Both the position numbers and the translations under genes were made by a program. Positions 35,242-45,194 of a stretch of DNA of 64,000 nt are shown one piece after another. This DNA comes from an uncultured Mucilaginibacter sp. (GTDB lineage: Bacteria; Bacteroidota; Bacteroidia; Sphingobacteriales; Sphingobacteriaceae). Position 1 is the stretch's first letter, and each line of letters opens with the position of its first letter. The stretch lies in contig CAJYJH010000033.1 in assembly GCA_913775265.1 (NCBI GenBank), positions 62,001 to 126,000 of the forward strand, read 5' to 3'. The notes beneath the pieces were generated by a model. It searched no databases. It was not told the origin of the DNA and saw nothing but the letters and a program-made list of their open reading frames with translations.

Positions 35242-37746
35242 ATGAAGAAATTTTACGCCTTTGCTGTTCTGTACTTAAGTTTTGTGGGTGTTGCTTTAGG
35301 TCAAACGCTGCAATCGCCTGCCGAGTTTTTAGGGTATCCTTTGGGGAACCAGTATACTTACCACTACCGGGTTGCCGAGTATGTAAAGTATGTGGCACAA
35401 ACATCAAAAAATGTAAAGCTGCAATCATATGGTACAACTAATGAAGGCAGACCGCTAATGGTGGCTTTTGTGGGCAGCGAAGAAAACTTAACGCGATTAG
35501 AAGAGGTGCGGCAACATAACCTGTATTTGGCCGGTTTAAGCAACGGGCCCGCTAACCTAAACAATGCACCGGCTATTGTTTGGCTGAGTTATAATGTGCA
35601 TGGCAATGAGCCCAGTAGCAGCGAGGCTGCTATGCAAACCCTTTATGATTTGGTAAACCCGACCAACTCTCGTACCCACCCCTGGCTAAAAAATACGGTG
35701 GTGGTGATTGATCCTTGTTTAAACCCTGATGGTCGAGACCGTTATGTGAATTTTTATAATCAAGCACGTGGCGCTCAGCCCGACCCCAATGCTTCATCGC
35801 GCGAGCACATTGAGCCATGGCCTGGGGGAAGAGTAAATCATTATTATTTTGATCTAAACCGCGATTGGGCCTGGCAAACACAAAAAGAGGTGCAGGGCAG
35901 GGCAGGTTTATATAACCAGTGGTTGCCGCAGGTACATGTCGATTTTCATGAGCAGAGCTATAATAATCCTTACTATTTTGCTCCGGCGGCCGAGCCCTTT
36001 CATAAGGATATTACGCCCTGGCAACGCGAGTTTCAAACCACTATTGGTAAAAACAACGCCAAATATTTTGACCAAAACGGCTGGCTATATTTTACTAAAG
36101 AAGTTTTTGATTTGCTATACCCGTCTTACGGGGATACTTACCCCATCTACAACGGTTCTATTGGTATGACGTATGAACAGGGCGGTGGTCCGGGTGGTGG
36201 TTTGGCGGTAATTACACGCAGTGGTGATACGCTTACTTTGGCGGACCGCATCGCACATCACCATTCTAACGGATTGAGCACGGTAGAAACCGTATCGAAC
36301 AACGCGCAGAAGGTGTTGGATGAATACAAAAAGTATTTTGATAATGGCCGCACCAATCCGCCGGGTACTTACAAAACATACATCATTAAAAACGAAAACT
36401 CAGATAAGTTGGCCTTGCTGGCACAGATGTTAGACCGTAACTTAATCAAATACGGTTATGGCGTAAATCGCACGGTGAATGGCTTTAATTATTTTACCGG
36501 TAAAACCGAGAGCTATGCGGTTAGCCCCAATGATATGGTGATTAACGCTTATCAGCCTAAAGCGGTATTGTTGAATGTATTACTCGAACCTAAAACATTT
36601 ATAGCTGATAGTAATACGTACGATATCACGGCATGGTCGTTACCTTATGCTTACGGATTAAAAGCGTATGCTTTAAAAGAGTCCATCAAGCCTACTACAA
36701 CTACCTTAAATACTGCATCTATTACTACCACCAATACTCAAAACAGTCGTGCTTATGCTTATGTGGCAAGCTGGCAGTCGGTGCAGGATGTTAAATTTTT
36801 AGCTGCTTTGCTGCAAAAGGGTATTAAGGTGCGTTATAGTTCAGGTGCTTTCGAAGCCGGGAATAAAAAATTTAATGCCGGTTCGTTAATACTCACACGT
36901 GCCGGAAACAATATCTCCAATTTTGACCAAGTGGTTAATCAGTTGGCTACGTCTCTCGGCCGGAAGTTAACACCGTTGACTACTGGGTTTGCTGATAAGG
37001 GAGCCGATTTAGGATCGAGCGCTGTAGGTTTTATTGCCAAGCCGCGCGTAATGCTGGTATCGGGAGAAGGTGTGTCCGCTAATGACATGGGGGAAGTGTG
37101 GCATTATTTTGAACAGCAAATTAGTTACCCGGTATCGGTAGTGCGCTACCAGGATTTAAGCCGTATTAAACTGAGCGATTATGATGTAGCCATTTTTCCT
37201 GACGGGCGTTACAGCAATTTTCCGTTGGAGCGTTTACAAACGTGGATCAACGAGGGCGGTAAGTTAATTGCTATGGGAGGCGCCGTGGGGCAGTTCGCAG
37301 ATAAAAAGGGATTTGCCCTGAAAAGTAAAGATGATGATAAAGACGATAAGCCTGCCAAAAAAACACCGGATTTAAAAGCATATGATGGCCGCGACCGTGA
37401 TGCCATTCGTTATAATGTACCCGGCGCTATATATAAGGTATATCTGGACAATACTTATCCGTTGGGTTACGGTTATCCTCCTTACTATTACACGCTAAAA
37501 TTGGGTGATGATGTTTATGATTACCTGGACAATAGTGGCGTAAATGTAGGCGTGTTAAAAAAGGATAGCTATGTATCGGGCTTTGTAGGGCAAAAAGCTA
37601 AAGAAAAATTAAGCAGCGGGCTGCTATTCGGCGTACAAACCATGGGCCGGGGTTCATTGGTTTATTTAACGGATGATCCGCTATTCCGCAGCTTTTGGGA
37701 AAACGGCAAATTACTATTCGGCAATGCCGTATTTATGAGTAATTAA
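35242..37746 (+). CDS. Secreted M14 family zinc carboxypeptidase
   Basis: An 834-residue exported peptidase. The signal peptide M-K-K-F-Y-A-F-A-V-L-Y-L-S-F-V-G-V-A ends near L-G-Q. The M14 domain (about 30-330) has the zinc ligands H and E in N-V-H-G-N-E-P and a later H in H-V-D-F-H-E-Q. The catalytic Glu region is in M-T-Y-E-Q-G-G. A long C-terminal part (about 400-834), including a glutamine-amidotransferase-like or flavodoxin-like stretch (Y-D-V-A-I-F-P-D-G-R-Y), is typical of large Bacteroidota M14 proteins. It probably removes C-terminal residues from peptides outside the inner membrane. The ATG at 35242 starts the signal peptide. Confidence 0.9.
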   Translation: MKKFYAFAVLYLSFVGVALGQTLQSPAEFLGYPLGNQYTYHYRVAEYVKYVAQTSKNVKLQSYGTTNEGRPLMVAFVGSEENLTRLEEVRQHNLYLAGLSNGPANLNNAPAIVWLSYNVHGNEPSSSEAAMQTLYDLVNPTNSRTHPWLKNTVVVIDPCLNPDGRDRYVNFYNQARGAQPDPNASSREHIEPWPGGRVNHYYFDLNRDWAWQTQKEVQGRAGLYNQWLPQVHVDFHEQSYNNPYYFAPAAEPFHKDITPWQREFQTTIGKNNAKYFDQNGWLYFTKEVFDLLYPSYGDTYPIYNGSIGMTYEQGGGPGGGLAVITRSGDTLTLADRIAHHHSNGLSTVETVSNNAQKVLDEYKKYFDNGRTNPPGTYKTYIIKNENSDKLALLAQMLDRNLIKYGYGVNRTVNGFNYFTGKTESYAVSPNDMVINAYQPKAVLLNVLLEPKTFIADSNTYDITAWSLPYAYGLKAYALKESIKPTTTTLNTASITTTNTQNSRAYAYVASWQSVQDVKFLAALLQKGIKVRYSSGAFEAGNKKFNAGSLILTRAGNNISNFDQVVNQLATSLGRKLTPLTTGFADKGADLGSSAVGFIAKPRVMLVSGEGVSANDMGEVWHYFEQQISYPVSVVRYQDLSRIKLSDYDVAIFPDGRYSNFPLERLQTWINEGGKLIAMGGAVGQFADKKGFALKSKDDDKDDKPAKKTPDLKAYDGRDRDAIRYNVPGAIYKVYLDNTYPLGYGYPPYYYTLKLGDDVYDYLDNSGVNVGVLKKDSYVSGFVGQKAKEKLSSGLLFGVQTMGRGSLVYLTDDPLFRSFWENGKLLFGNAVFMSN

Positions 37747-37768
37747 TTAACTAACTCAAATCTATAAC

Positions 37769-37807
37769 AAACAAAAAGCGGATGCACAACACATCCGCTT
37801 TTTGTTT
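37769..37807. terminator. Strong bidirectional terminator
   Basis: AAACAAAAAGCGGATG (37769-37784) and CATCCGCTTTTTGTTT (37792-37807) are perfect 16-bp arms around a 7-base loop, with A and T runs on either side. It separates the convergent M14 and Dcp genes. Confidence 0.88.
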
Positions 37808-37834
37808 TACGATCGTTTTGTAAAGACCAGTGGT

Positions 37835-39976
37835 TTATAATAATCCACGTTTCTTTAACAGTGGTTTGATATCCGGATCGTGACCACGAAAATCCCGGAA
37901 CATTTTACCGTACTCAATAGTATTGCCTCTGGACAGGATCATGTTGCGGAAACGTTGTCCGTTTTGGCGGCTTAAGCCACCGTTTTCTGTAAACCACGAA
38001 TAAGCATCGTTTTCGAGCATCGAGGTCCAGGTATAAGCATAATAACCGGCAGCATAACCGTTAGACCAAATGTGTAAAAAGTAACTGGAACGGTAACGCG
38101 GAGGTACCTGTGGTAAATTTAATTTGGTTTTTTTTAAAGCAGCCGCTTCAAACTCATCCACATCTTGCTGCGGGCTACCTGCAGGTAAAGTATGCCATTG
38201 CATATCCAGTGATGCTGCAGCTAATGCTTCAGTTAAAGCATATCCCTGGTTAAAGGTGGCTGCCTTTTTAATTTTATCAACCAAAGCCTGCGGCATGGCT
38301 GCACCTGTTTGGTAATGGCGGGCATAGCGGGCAAATACTTTCGGATCTGAGGCCCAATGCTCATTAAACTGCGACGGAAACTCCACAAAGTCGCGTGCTA
38401 CGTTAGAGCCCGATAGGCTGGCGTATTTCTGGCTGGCAAATAAACCATGCAAGCCATGGCCAAACTCATGAAACATAGTTGTTACATCATCAAAGCTGAT
38501 TAATGCCGGCTGACCAGGCGCTGGTTTAGTAAAGTTGCATACGTTATATATTACAGGCTTGGTATCCATCAAGGTAGATTGCTCCACCAGGTTACTCATC
38601 CACGCTCCACCAGATTTATTGTCACGTTTAAAGTAATCGCAGTAAAATAAGCCAATCTGCGAGCCATTGCTATCTATTACATCAAAAACGCGTACATCGG
38701 CTTGGTAAACCGGCAGGTCTTTACGTTCTTTAAAAGTAATGCCGTAAAGCTGGTTAGCTGCATAAAACACACCGTCCTGTAAAACTTTGTTGAGCTCAAA
38801 ATAAGGCTTAATCTGGTTTTCATCCTGGTCATACTTAGCTTTGCGCACTTGCTCAGCATAGTAATCCCAATCCCAGGGCTGTAGTTTAAAGCCTCCTTTT
38901 TGGGCATCAATCACTTTCTGAATTTCTCCGGCTTCCTGGGTAGCCTTGTTGGTAGCCGCCGGAACGAGCTTGCCTAAAAATTGCTCAACGGCTTCAGGTT
39001 TCTTAGCCATCTGGTCTTGCAGTTTCCAGGCAGCGTAGTTTTTAAAGCCTAACAATTTAGCCTGCTCTGTCCGTATCTGCGCAATGCGTGAAATAGTTTT
39101 GCGGGTATCGTTGGCATCACCCTTTTCGGCCCGGGTCCATGAGGCTTCAAACAGTTTTTGGCGGGTGTCGCGATTACTTAAAAACTGCAGGTTAGGCTGC
39201 TGGGTGGTGTTTTGTAAAGGTATTAACCATTGTCCGTCATGTTTGGCTGCTTTGGCATCTTGTGCCGCCGCATCAATGGTGCCTTGCGGTAAACCGGCCA
39301 GTTCTGCTTTATCGCTCACTAATAATGCACCGTCTTTACCTGCTGCCAGCAACTGGTTGGTAAATTTGGCGGTTAAACCGGCTTCTTCTTTGTTTAACGT
39401 TTTAAGCTTGTCTTTATCCGCATCAGATAATTTGGCACCGGCAATTTCAAACTTTTGCACATAATATTCCAGCAACCGGGCCGACTCCGCATCCAGTTTA
39501 AGTTGGCTGCGTTGTGCGTTGATAGTTTGGATGCGTTTGTAAAGTTTGGTATTTAAATAAATAGCATCATTAGTAGCGGTTAGCTTAGGCGCTTCATCTT
39601 CCTGTATTTTTTGCAACTCAGGATTGGTATTGGCACCTGTGAGTAAGTTGAAAACGTGATTAACCCGACTTAACAGTTGTCCGCTTTTTTCGATACCTAC
39701 AATGGTGTTTTCAAAAGTTGGTGCAGTGCTGTTGTTAGTGATCGAGTCAATCTCGGCTAATTGTTGCTTCATCCCTGCTTCCATGGCCGGTGCAAAATCC
39801 TCGTTCTTGATTTTGCTAAAATCAGGTGCCTGGAAAGGTAACTTGCTTGGCGAGTAGAAAGGGTTTGATGTGCTTAAGCTACTATTACTATCTGATTTAT
39901 TTGATTCGGGATGGTTATTACAGGCCGCCGCCAGAATCAGCATGCCTATAAAAGGGATTGGGAATTTACGTTTCAT
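37835..39976 (-). CDS. dcp: M3 family peptidyl-dipeptidase (Dcp), lipoprotein
   Basis: A 713-residue zinc metallopeptidase that releases C-terminal dipeptides. It has a lipoprotein signal peptide with A-A-A-C-N-N (Cys19) after a hydrophobic stretch. The catalytic motif H-E-F-G-H is in T-T-M-F-H-E-F-G-H-G-L-H-G-L-F-A, and a further Glu ligand lies about 25 residues on. The length matches the Dcp/oligopeptidase family (about 680-720). It would act in the periplasm or on the outer-membrane face, completing degradation of peptides, perhaps with the neighbouring M14 enzyme; the two genes are convergent and not co-transcribed. Confidence 0.94.
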   Translation of the reverse strand: MKRKFPIPFIGMLILAAACNNHPESNKSDSNSSLSTSNPFYSPSKLPFQAPDFSKIKNEDFAPAMEAGMKQQLAEIDSITNNSTAPTFENTIVGIEKSGQLLSRVNHVFNLLTGANTNPELQKIQEDEAPKLTATNDAIYLNTKLYKRIQTINAQRSQLKLDAESARLLEYYVQKFEIAGAKLSDADKDKLKTLNKEEAGLTAKFTNQLLAAGKDGALLVSDKAELAGLPQGTIDAAAQDAKAAKHDGQWLIPLQNTTQQPNLQFLSNRDTRQKLFEASWTRAEKGDANDTRKTISRIAQIRTEQAKLLGFKNYAAWKLQDQMAKKPEAVEQFLGKLVPAATNKATQEAGEIQKVIDAQKGGFKLQPWDWDYYAEQVRKAKYDQDENQIKPYFELNKVLQDGVFYAANQLYGITFKERKDLPVYQADVRVFDVIDSNGSQIGLFYCDYFKRDNKSGGAWMSNLVEQSTLMDTKPVIYNVCNFTKPAPGQPALISFDDVTTMFHEFGHGLHGLFASQKYASLSGSNVARDFVEFPSQFNEHWASDPKVFARYARHYQTGAAMPQALVDKIKKAATFNQGYALTEALAAASLDMQWHTLPAGSPQQDVDEFEAAALKKTKLNLPQVPPRYRSSYFLHIWSNGYAAGYYAYTWTSMLENDAYSWFTENGGLSRQNGQRFRNMILSRGNTIEYGKMFRDFRGHDPDIKPLLKKRGLL

Positions 39977-40052
39977 TAAAAAGTATTTTTAAATAAACTG
40001 AGGTGTAGATTGCTAAAGCAATTAACGTTCAAATGTATATAATAATATAAAA

Positions 40053-40080
40053 CCCCCAAACGCTTGTAGGCATTTGGGGG
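40053..40080 (-). terminator. Terminator of the barrel-receptor gene
   Basis: CCCCCAAA (40053-40060) and TTTGGGGG (40073-40080) form an 8-bp GC-rich stem, followed on the minus strand by TTTTATATTA. It lies 26 bases past the stop of the gene at 40107. Confidence 0.75.
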
Positions 40081-40106
40081 GTATATTATAGGATTGAAAT
40101 GTATAA

Positions 40107-42563
40107 TTAGTTGCCCGATTTTACACGGCTTTTCTCATCATCGGCACCGCTTTTATGTTTGCGGGCCTGTATTTTGGCGTTACCAAAATTGTAGGTAAAG
40201 GTTAAACGAGCTACACGGGTTTCGTTTTTCTGGAAAACGTTAAAGTTTAAATTACCCTGGCGTACAGTTAAGTTTTGCTGACGGGTATTAAACACATCGC
40301 TTACCGAAAACTTTAAAGTAGCTTTTTTATCAGCAAATGATTTGCTGATACCAGCATCTAAACCGTATTGGGTACGGATATGAAACAAGCCATAGGTTAA
40401 TGGAGATTGGTAATTAAAGGTGCCTTCCAATTTTACGGTTTTGCTTAAAGTAAAGGTGTTGATAGAGTTGCCTTGTGCAGCAAACTGCCCATTATTCAAT
40501 ACTAACTCGGGTGAGTTGGCTTTAAAGCCTAAATAGAAACCGGTAAGGTTGTTATTCATATTCCACCATTTAGCCAAAGTAAATGGCAAGCTCAGGTTAA
40601 GGTTGTAGCTGTTCTGTGCGGCCAGATTATCGCGGGTAATAAAGGTTACTTTTTGTGCATCTAACTGGCGTGGTACCTCAACCATCACATCGGTGGTTTT
40701 GCTGTAGCCCAAGGTTGCGTTAAAACGTTTTTTGTAAGTGTAAGTCAATTCGTATGAATTGGTATACTGTGGTTTCAGGTTAGGATTACCCTGAACATAA
40801 GTGTAAGCATTTAATATCTGTACAAAGCTGTTCAGGTCGTCATAGCTGGGGCGGTCAATGCGGCGGCTATAGTTAACACCTAAGCTATGGTTGTCAGAAA
40901 ACTCGTGATTAATAAAAGCACTTGGGAAAAAGCTTAGATAATGTCTTTCGTTAATTAAAGTAACGTTGTTAATGTCTCTCGAATCGCCTTTAGAATTGGT
41001 TTGCTCTGCACGTAAGCCTGCCTGAAAAGACGTTTTCTTCCAGCTTTTGCTAAAGTTTACATAACCGGCATTGATATTCTCAGTGTATTTATAAAGATTG
41101 GTACGGCCGGCATCGGTTACCCAAACATTATTTAACAGCGAGTCGGTGCGTAAATCGTTATTGGTAGCGACGTAGCTGAATTTAGCACCGGCCTCCAGCT
41201 TCATAGTTTTGCCAATGGGGTTAGTATAATCAGTTTTGAAAGTACCAATGTTGATTTTAGTTGGCAGATTATTGCGCAGTAACGATGTTGTGCGCAGGGT
41301 TACACCATCACCGTAAAAAAAGTTGTTAGTGTAGTTATTACTCTGGCGGTTACTAAAATAGGAGTAATCGGCATCCATGGTCAGCTCTTTACCCAAAGTA
41401 TCAATCAACAAACGGTTGTTAACATTGGCGGCAATGTTATTATATCTTTCCATCGCAGTGTTGCGGGTAGTAGTTACCGCACTGTTAGCCACTTGATTAG
41501 TACTGATTAAGGTATTATTAAAGGTATTGGCATCAAACCCGGAGTTGTAACCGCTCACTTGTACACCCAAAGTGTTCTTTTTGCTCACTTCATAATCGGC
41601 ACCTACTTTATAGTTGTGTGCGTTGCGGCTACCCAGCATATCGGTCGACTCATTGAAAAAAGTAGTTACCCCGGCATTGTTGATAGCGCGGTTTAGTTGT
41701 ATATCCTGCGGACGTTTGTTGTTTACGTAGCTGTAATTACCAAATACATTTAACTTGCCATTCTTGTGGTTCAGGTTTAAAGATGAACTGGCTTTATGGT
41801 TGTTACCATAACCGCCGGTAGCAGCAAAACTACCGTTAGTGCCTGCCGCACGATTTTTCTTCATTTTAATGTTGATGATGCCTGAATTACCGGCAGCATC
41901 ATATTTGGCAGACGGGTTGGTGATGATCTCGATAGACTGAATGGTGTTACCGTCGGTAGAACGTAACAAGTTAGCCAGTTGTGCGGCAGATAGGTAGGTC
42001 AGTTTGCCGTCAATCATTACGGTAACGCCTTGTTTGCCTTTCAGGCTGATGTTGTCGTCTTTATCCAGGGTAACACCAGGGGCACGTTCCAAAATTTCCA
42101 TAGCCGAGTTACCTGCGGCAAGTACGCTGTTTTCTACATTGATAACGGTACGGTCTATTTTACGTTCAATTAAAGGTTTGGTGGCTACCACACTTACCGC
42201 TTTTAAGCTATTGGTAGCAGGCAGTAATTTTAAGACCGGAACATTAACCACGCTGTTCGCACTAACTGTTACCGGCCCGCTTATGGATTTATCGTATCCT
42301 ATAATAGTAGCCTTAACCAAGTAAGTGCCTGTTGCAACCCGGTCTATGTTGTATAAGCCGGTCTCGTTGGTTAAGCTGCTTTTTACAATGCTGGAGTCTT
42401 TAGCACGTAGTAAGGTGATGGTAGCGTAATCGGCTGGTTTGCCTTGCTCGGTAATAGCCGAGCCAGTAATTTTACCTGTAGGAGCGGTGTTTTGTGCAAA
42501 AGCCTGACTAATGCTTGCAATGAATCCTGATAGGATAAATAATTTATATATGATTGATTTCAT
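40107..42563 (-). CDS. Outer-membrane beta-barrel family protein (TonB-dependent receptor-like)
   Basis: An 818-residue exported barrel protein. The signal peptide (M-K-S-I-I-Y-K-L-F-I-L-S-G-F-I) ends near A-F-A-Q. A carboxypeptidase-regulatory-like domain (G-K-I-T-G-S-A-I-T-E-Q-G-K-P, about 28-110), a short plug-like region (P-G-V-T-L-D-K-D-D-N-I-S-L-K-G-K-Q-G) and an OMP_b-brl_3-type barrel follow. The tail is basic and polar (K-I-Q-A-R-K-H-K-S-G). It probably moves or binds a small ligand, which is unknown. The ATG at 42563 starts the signal peptide. It stands alone with a GC-rich terminator. Confidence 0.88.
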   Translation of the reverse strand: MKSIIYKLFILSGFIASISQAFAQNTAPTGKITGSAITEQGKPADYATITLLRAKDSSIVKSSLTNETGLYNIDRVATGTYLVKATIIGYDKSISGPVTVSANSVVNVPVLKLLPATNSLKAVSVVATKPLIERKIDRTVINVENSVLAAGNSAMEILERAPGVTLDKDDNISLKGKQGVTVMIDGKLTYLSAAQLANLLRSTDGNTIQSIEIITNPSAKYDAAGNSGIINIKMKKNRAAGTNGSFAATGGYGNNHKASSSLNLNHKNGKLNVFGNYSYVNNKRPQDIQLNRAINNAGVTTFFNESTDMLGSRNAHNYKVGADYEVSKKNTLGVQVSGYNSGFDANTFNNTLISTNQVANSAVTTTRNTAMERYNNIAANVNNRLLIDTLGKELTMDADYSYFSNRQSNNYTNNFFYGDGVTLRTTSLLRNNLPTKINIGTFKTDYTNPIGKTMKLEAGAKFSYVATNNDLRTDSLLNNVWVTDAGRTNLYKYTENINAGYVNFSKSWKKTSFQAGLRAEQTNSKGDSRDINNVTLINERHYLSFFPSAFINHEFSDNHSLGVNYSRRIDRPSYDDLNSFVQILNAYTYVQGNPNLKPQYTNSYELTYTYKKRFNATLGYSKTTDVMVEVPRQLDAQKVTFITRDNLAAQNSYNLNLSLPFTLAKWWNMNNNLTGFYLGFKANSPELVLNNGQFAAQGNSINTFTLSKTVKLEGTFNYQSPLTYGLFHIRTQYGLDAGISKSFADKKATLKFSVSDVFNTRQQNLTVRQGNLNFNVFQKNETRVARLTFTYNFGNAKIQARKHKSGADDEKSRVKSGN

Positions 42564-42902
42564 GATGGTTAGGTGTTTTGTGTTTGTAAAATTTGAGCAA
42601 TAGTTATCCACTTAAAGACTTTTGGTCTTTTTAAATTAATTAAACCTTAGTTCTGATGATTTGCCCGATGTTAGCTCGGGCGGTTATTTGTTTATAAGAT
42701 GCAGGAAGAGCCCCTGAGGTTACACAAAAAGTTAAAAAATATTTTGAGGGCTATCTTAACAAGCGAGCGAAGTGTATCAGTTTCTTGTAAACCAATGCTT
42801 TATCAATTAAAGTGGCGAGTGCGGGCAGAGCATCAAGAATTTAGCACCCCGGCCGGGGATACATCATGAACGTTGATTGTTGAGCCGGGGTGCAAATCCT
42901 TT
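42564..42902. other. Intergenic region upstream of the barrel receptor
   Basis: The 339-base gap between two minus-strand genes has no plausible gene. One DnaA-box-like 8-of-9 match (TTATCCACT, 42604-42612) is isolated. The right end holds the GC-rich hairpin listed at 42844-42893. Nothing else stands out. Confidence 0.5.
42844..42893 (-). terminator. GC-rich hairpin after the PspC gene
   Basis: GCACCCCGGC (42844-42853) pairs with GCCGGGGTGC (42884-42893) across 30 bases. The left arm is also part of a perfect 12-base palindrome, CCCCGGCCGGGG (42847-42858), so two alternative folds are possible. It lies ten bases past the stop of the PspC gene. The following T run is weak. Confidence 0.5.
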
Positions 42903-44684
42903 TTACTTTTTGTGTAAACGGCGAATGATTACCGTTTTTTTAGCAGGAACGGCTTTAGTAACCGTGCTGTCTATATATACTGTATCAATTTTGGTAGTCG
43001 TACTAACCGTGTCAATAGTGGTTACTTCTCCGTTTTCAATGCTGTTATTGTCATCGTTGTTGTTCTCTTCTTTGGGTACGGCAGTTATTGCACTATCCAA
43101 TTTACACTGCAGACCTTCGGTGGTCATGATAAAAGGAGCCATTTCTGTACGTGAATGTTCGCGGTGGCGAGGGAAACAGGCGCCTACATCTAAATAATTA
43201 GAAATGTATTCGTTTACCTTATCATTAACCATTACGGTAGCTTTAAGCGGAATACGTAAAGTAAGCTTTACTTCCTCATTATGCCATTGTCCGGTCTGTA
43301 AACGGCGCAGTTTGGTATCAAACTTTAATACCGAATCTTGTTGAGAAAATACGTAGCGAGTATTACGGGCATGATTGAGTGCCTGCTCATAAGTGCGGCC
43401 ACGAGCAGTAAATTCTTGTACCAAAACCGGGTAAGGTACATCACTCTTTTCTATAGTTATTCTTACTGAGCGTGGCGAAAATTCATCATCTTCTCTGTCT
43501 GTTAAAACCAAATCTTTAAACTTGTTTTTAATATCCAGTCGGGCGCTGTCCTGAGGGGTCAAAAACATTACCTCATTCAGTTCTAAGTAGTAAGTCTGGC
43601 TTGGCGTAGCTTTCAGGTTGATAGTTTGTGTAAAACCAGCCGAATCTCTGAACTCGGCGAGTGCCTGCGAGGCATGGTAAGCTAACATGCCCAAAGCACT
43701 GAACCAGATAATTAATAAGGTAAACGCTCCGGATCTATTCACGCCTGTAGTGTTAAATATAGCCGACGATACTACCACAATAATTACGGTTAACGGAATC
43801 ACAATTAGTAAGCCTACCGCAACACGTACCTGGTTGATATAAGGATAATTGAAAAAGTTATCGGGCAGCGAAAAGTTGTTAGTGCCGAATGCCATCGTAC
43901 CTACCAATGCGACAACAAGAGCTATGATACCAGCCACACATGCCAGGATCATAGCGATACCTAACAGTTTGATAATGATTTTGCCTGCACCGCCTAAAAA
44001 AATGCGAAGGTGGTGAAAAAAATCGCCTACAAAATCGCGCGTTTTATAAATTAAGGGGCGTGCTTCCTGATGCATATCAGCCAATCGGCCACCTACCATG
44101 TTTAATTCAGCTTCAAAATTGCGTTTAAAACCTTGCAGGTCGAGGGGTTCGCCTTTCATGGCCATTTTGTCGGCGCGGCTTACAGCCTTAGGGATGATGA
44201 TCCATAATAGTATATATACAAAGAAACCAGCACCTGCTCCTAAAAAGGCCATGGCAAAAAGCAAACGAACCCAAACAGGCTTTACATCAAAGTAGTTGGC
44301 AATACCGGCGCAAACGCCACCAATCAGATGGTCATCCGGATCGCGGAACAAACGGCGCGAGTTACCGCCCATATGATAGCCTGAATCGTGTGTAAACGCA
44401 GATGTGCCTTCTTCATCAGCATATTCAAAGTCTTTAACCGAACCCATTTGAGCAATTACGGCCTGCACATCCTGGTCAATAATTGCCTGGCGGTTTTCGC
44501 GGGCCAGTATCTCGGTAAACATCTCAGCAATACGGTTTTCGATGTCGGTTGTGATTTCCAGACTATCGGCCGAGTTAAAAAAGTGACGTTTCACCTCGGT
44601 CATGTATTCCTTGAGCATTTCGTAGGCCTGTTCTTCGATATGAAAAACGGTACCGTTTATATTGATGATAATTGTTTTGTTCAT
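42903..44684 (-). CDS. PspC-domain membrane protein
   Basis: A 593-residue inner-membrane protein. The N-terminal cytosolic part (residues 1-105) starts M-N-K-T-I-I-I-N-I-N-G and has T-D-I-E-N-R-I-A-E-M-F. The PspC domain (about 110-175) has R-D-P-D-D-H-L-I-G-G-V-C-A-G-I-A-N-Y-F-D and membrane helices. More membrane helices (about 235-340) and a large C-terminal soluble domain (about 360-560) with a basic tail follow. PspC domains take part in envelope-stress responses; here the paired PadR regulator suggests a repressed membrane-stress protein. No PspA or PspB is nearby. Confidence 0.9.
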   Translation of the reverse strand: MNKTIIININGTVFHIEEQAYEMLKEYMTEVKRHFFNSADSLEITTDIENRIAEMFTEILARENRQAIIDQDVQAVIAQMGSVKDFEYADEEGTSAFTHDSGYHMGGNSRRLFRDPDDHLIGGVCAGIANYFDVKPVWVRLLFAMAFLGAGAGFFVYILLWIIIPKAVSRADKMAMKGEPLDLQGFKRNFEAELNMVGGRLADMHQEARPLIYKTRDFVGDFFHHLRIFLGGAGKIIIKLLGIAMILACVAGIIALVVALVGTMAFGTNNFSLPDNFFNYPYINQVRVAVGLLIVIPLTVIIVVVSSAIFNTTGVNRSGAFTLLIIWFSALGMLAYHASQALAEFRDSAGFTQTINLKATPSQTYYLELNEVMFLTPQDSARLDIKNKFKDLVLTDREDDEFSPRSVRITIEKSDVPYPVLVQEFTARGRTYEQALNHARNTRYVFSQQDSVLKFDTKLRRLQTGQWHNEEVKLTLRIPLKATVMVNDKVNEYISNYLDVGACFPRHREHSRTEMAPFIMTTEGLQCKLDSAITAVPKEENNNDDNNSIENGEVTTIDTVSTTTKIDTVYIDSTVTKAVPAKKTVIIRRLHKK

Positions 44685-44708
44685 GATGATTATTGTATAG
44701 CGTGGTTG

Positions 44709-45041
44709 TTATTTTCTTCCTTCGATAGATGTTTGCACGGCAAACGCCAGTTCCTGCCAGGTTTTATCCAGTTGCTCAAGCACCTGCCGGCCCTCGGCCG
44801 ATAGGACATAATACTTTCGTGGTGGCCCCGAAGTTGACTCTACCCAGTTGTAACTGAGTAGGCCATTATTTTTTAAACGGGTAAGCAACGGGTACAAAGT
44901 CCCTTCTACCACAAGCAGTTGGGCTTTCTTTAGCTCAGCAATGATATCCGAAGCATATATCTCGCCTTTGGCAATTACACAGAGTATGCAGTACTCGAGT
45001 ATGCCTTTTCGCATTTGGGTTTGAGTATTCTCTACAAGCAT
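44709..45041 (-). CDS. PadR-family transcriptional regulator
   Basis: A 110-residue winged-helix repressor. M-R-K-G-I-L-E-Y-C-I-L-C-V-I begins helix 1, and G-T-L-Y-P-L-L-T-R-L-K-N-N-G-L-L is the recognition region. G-P-P-R-K-Y-Y-V-L-S-A-E-G is the wing, followed by a short dimerisation helix, as in small PadR proteins. The ATG at 45041 gives the usual N-terminus; an in-frame start at 45077 is unlikely. It is 24 bases upstream of the PspC gene, and padR-pspC pairs of this form are frequent in Bacteroidota, so it probably controls its own operon. Confidence 0.92.
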   Translation of the reverse strand: MLVENTQTQMRKGILEYCILCVIAKGEIYASDIIAELKKAQLLVVEGTLYPLLTRLKNNGLLSYNWVESTSGPPRKYYVLSAEGRQVLEQLDKTWQELAFAVQTSIEGRK

Positions 45042-45128
45042 AATGCAAAGATATGTGTTTAAGAATGTATTATGCAATACATAGTACTAAATTTTTATTG
45101 TAGTTATTTTAACTTTTTTTAACAATTA

Positions 45129-45160
45129 TTTGATAATATGGCAATTCAGCCATATTTTTA
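45129..45160 (+). promoter_or_regulatory. Candidate promoter with overlapping operator for the susC-susD operon
   Basis: TTTG (45129-45132), 20 bases, then TATTTTTA (45153-45160) closely fits the Bacteroidota -33/-7 consensus. Transcription would start about 30 bases before the ATG at 45195. Within the spacer and reaching the -7 box is AATATGGC-N6-GCCATATT (45135-45156) with perfect 8-bp arms, placed where a repressor would block polymerase. Confidence 0.6.
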
Positions 45161-45194
45161 GCCTCTAACTATTAACTGATCTTAAAATAACAAC

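Noticed and set aside
35181..35441. Short frame overlapping the start of the M14 peptidase gene
   Set aside because: Cys-rich translation in another frame of a gene with a clear signal peptide and zinc motif; a shadow.
42604..42612. DnaA-box-like TTATCCACT
   Set aside because: Single 8-of-9 match far from dnaA with no cluster and no AT-rich unwinding element; chance is likely.
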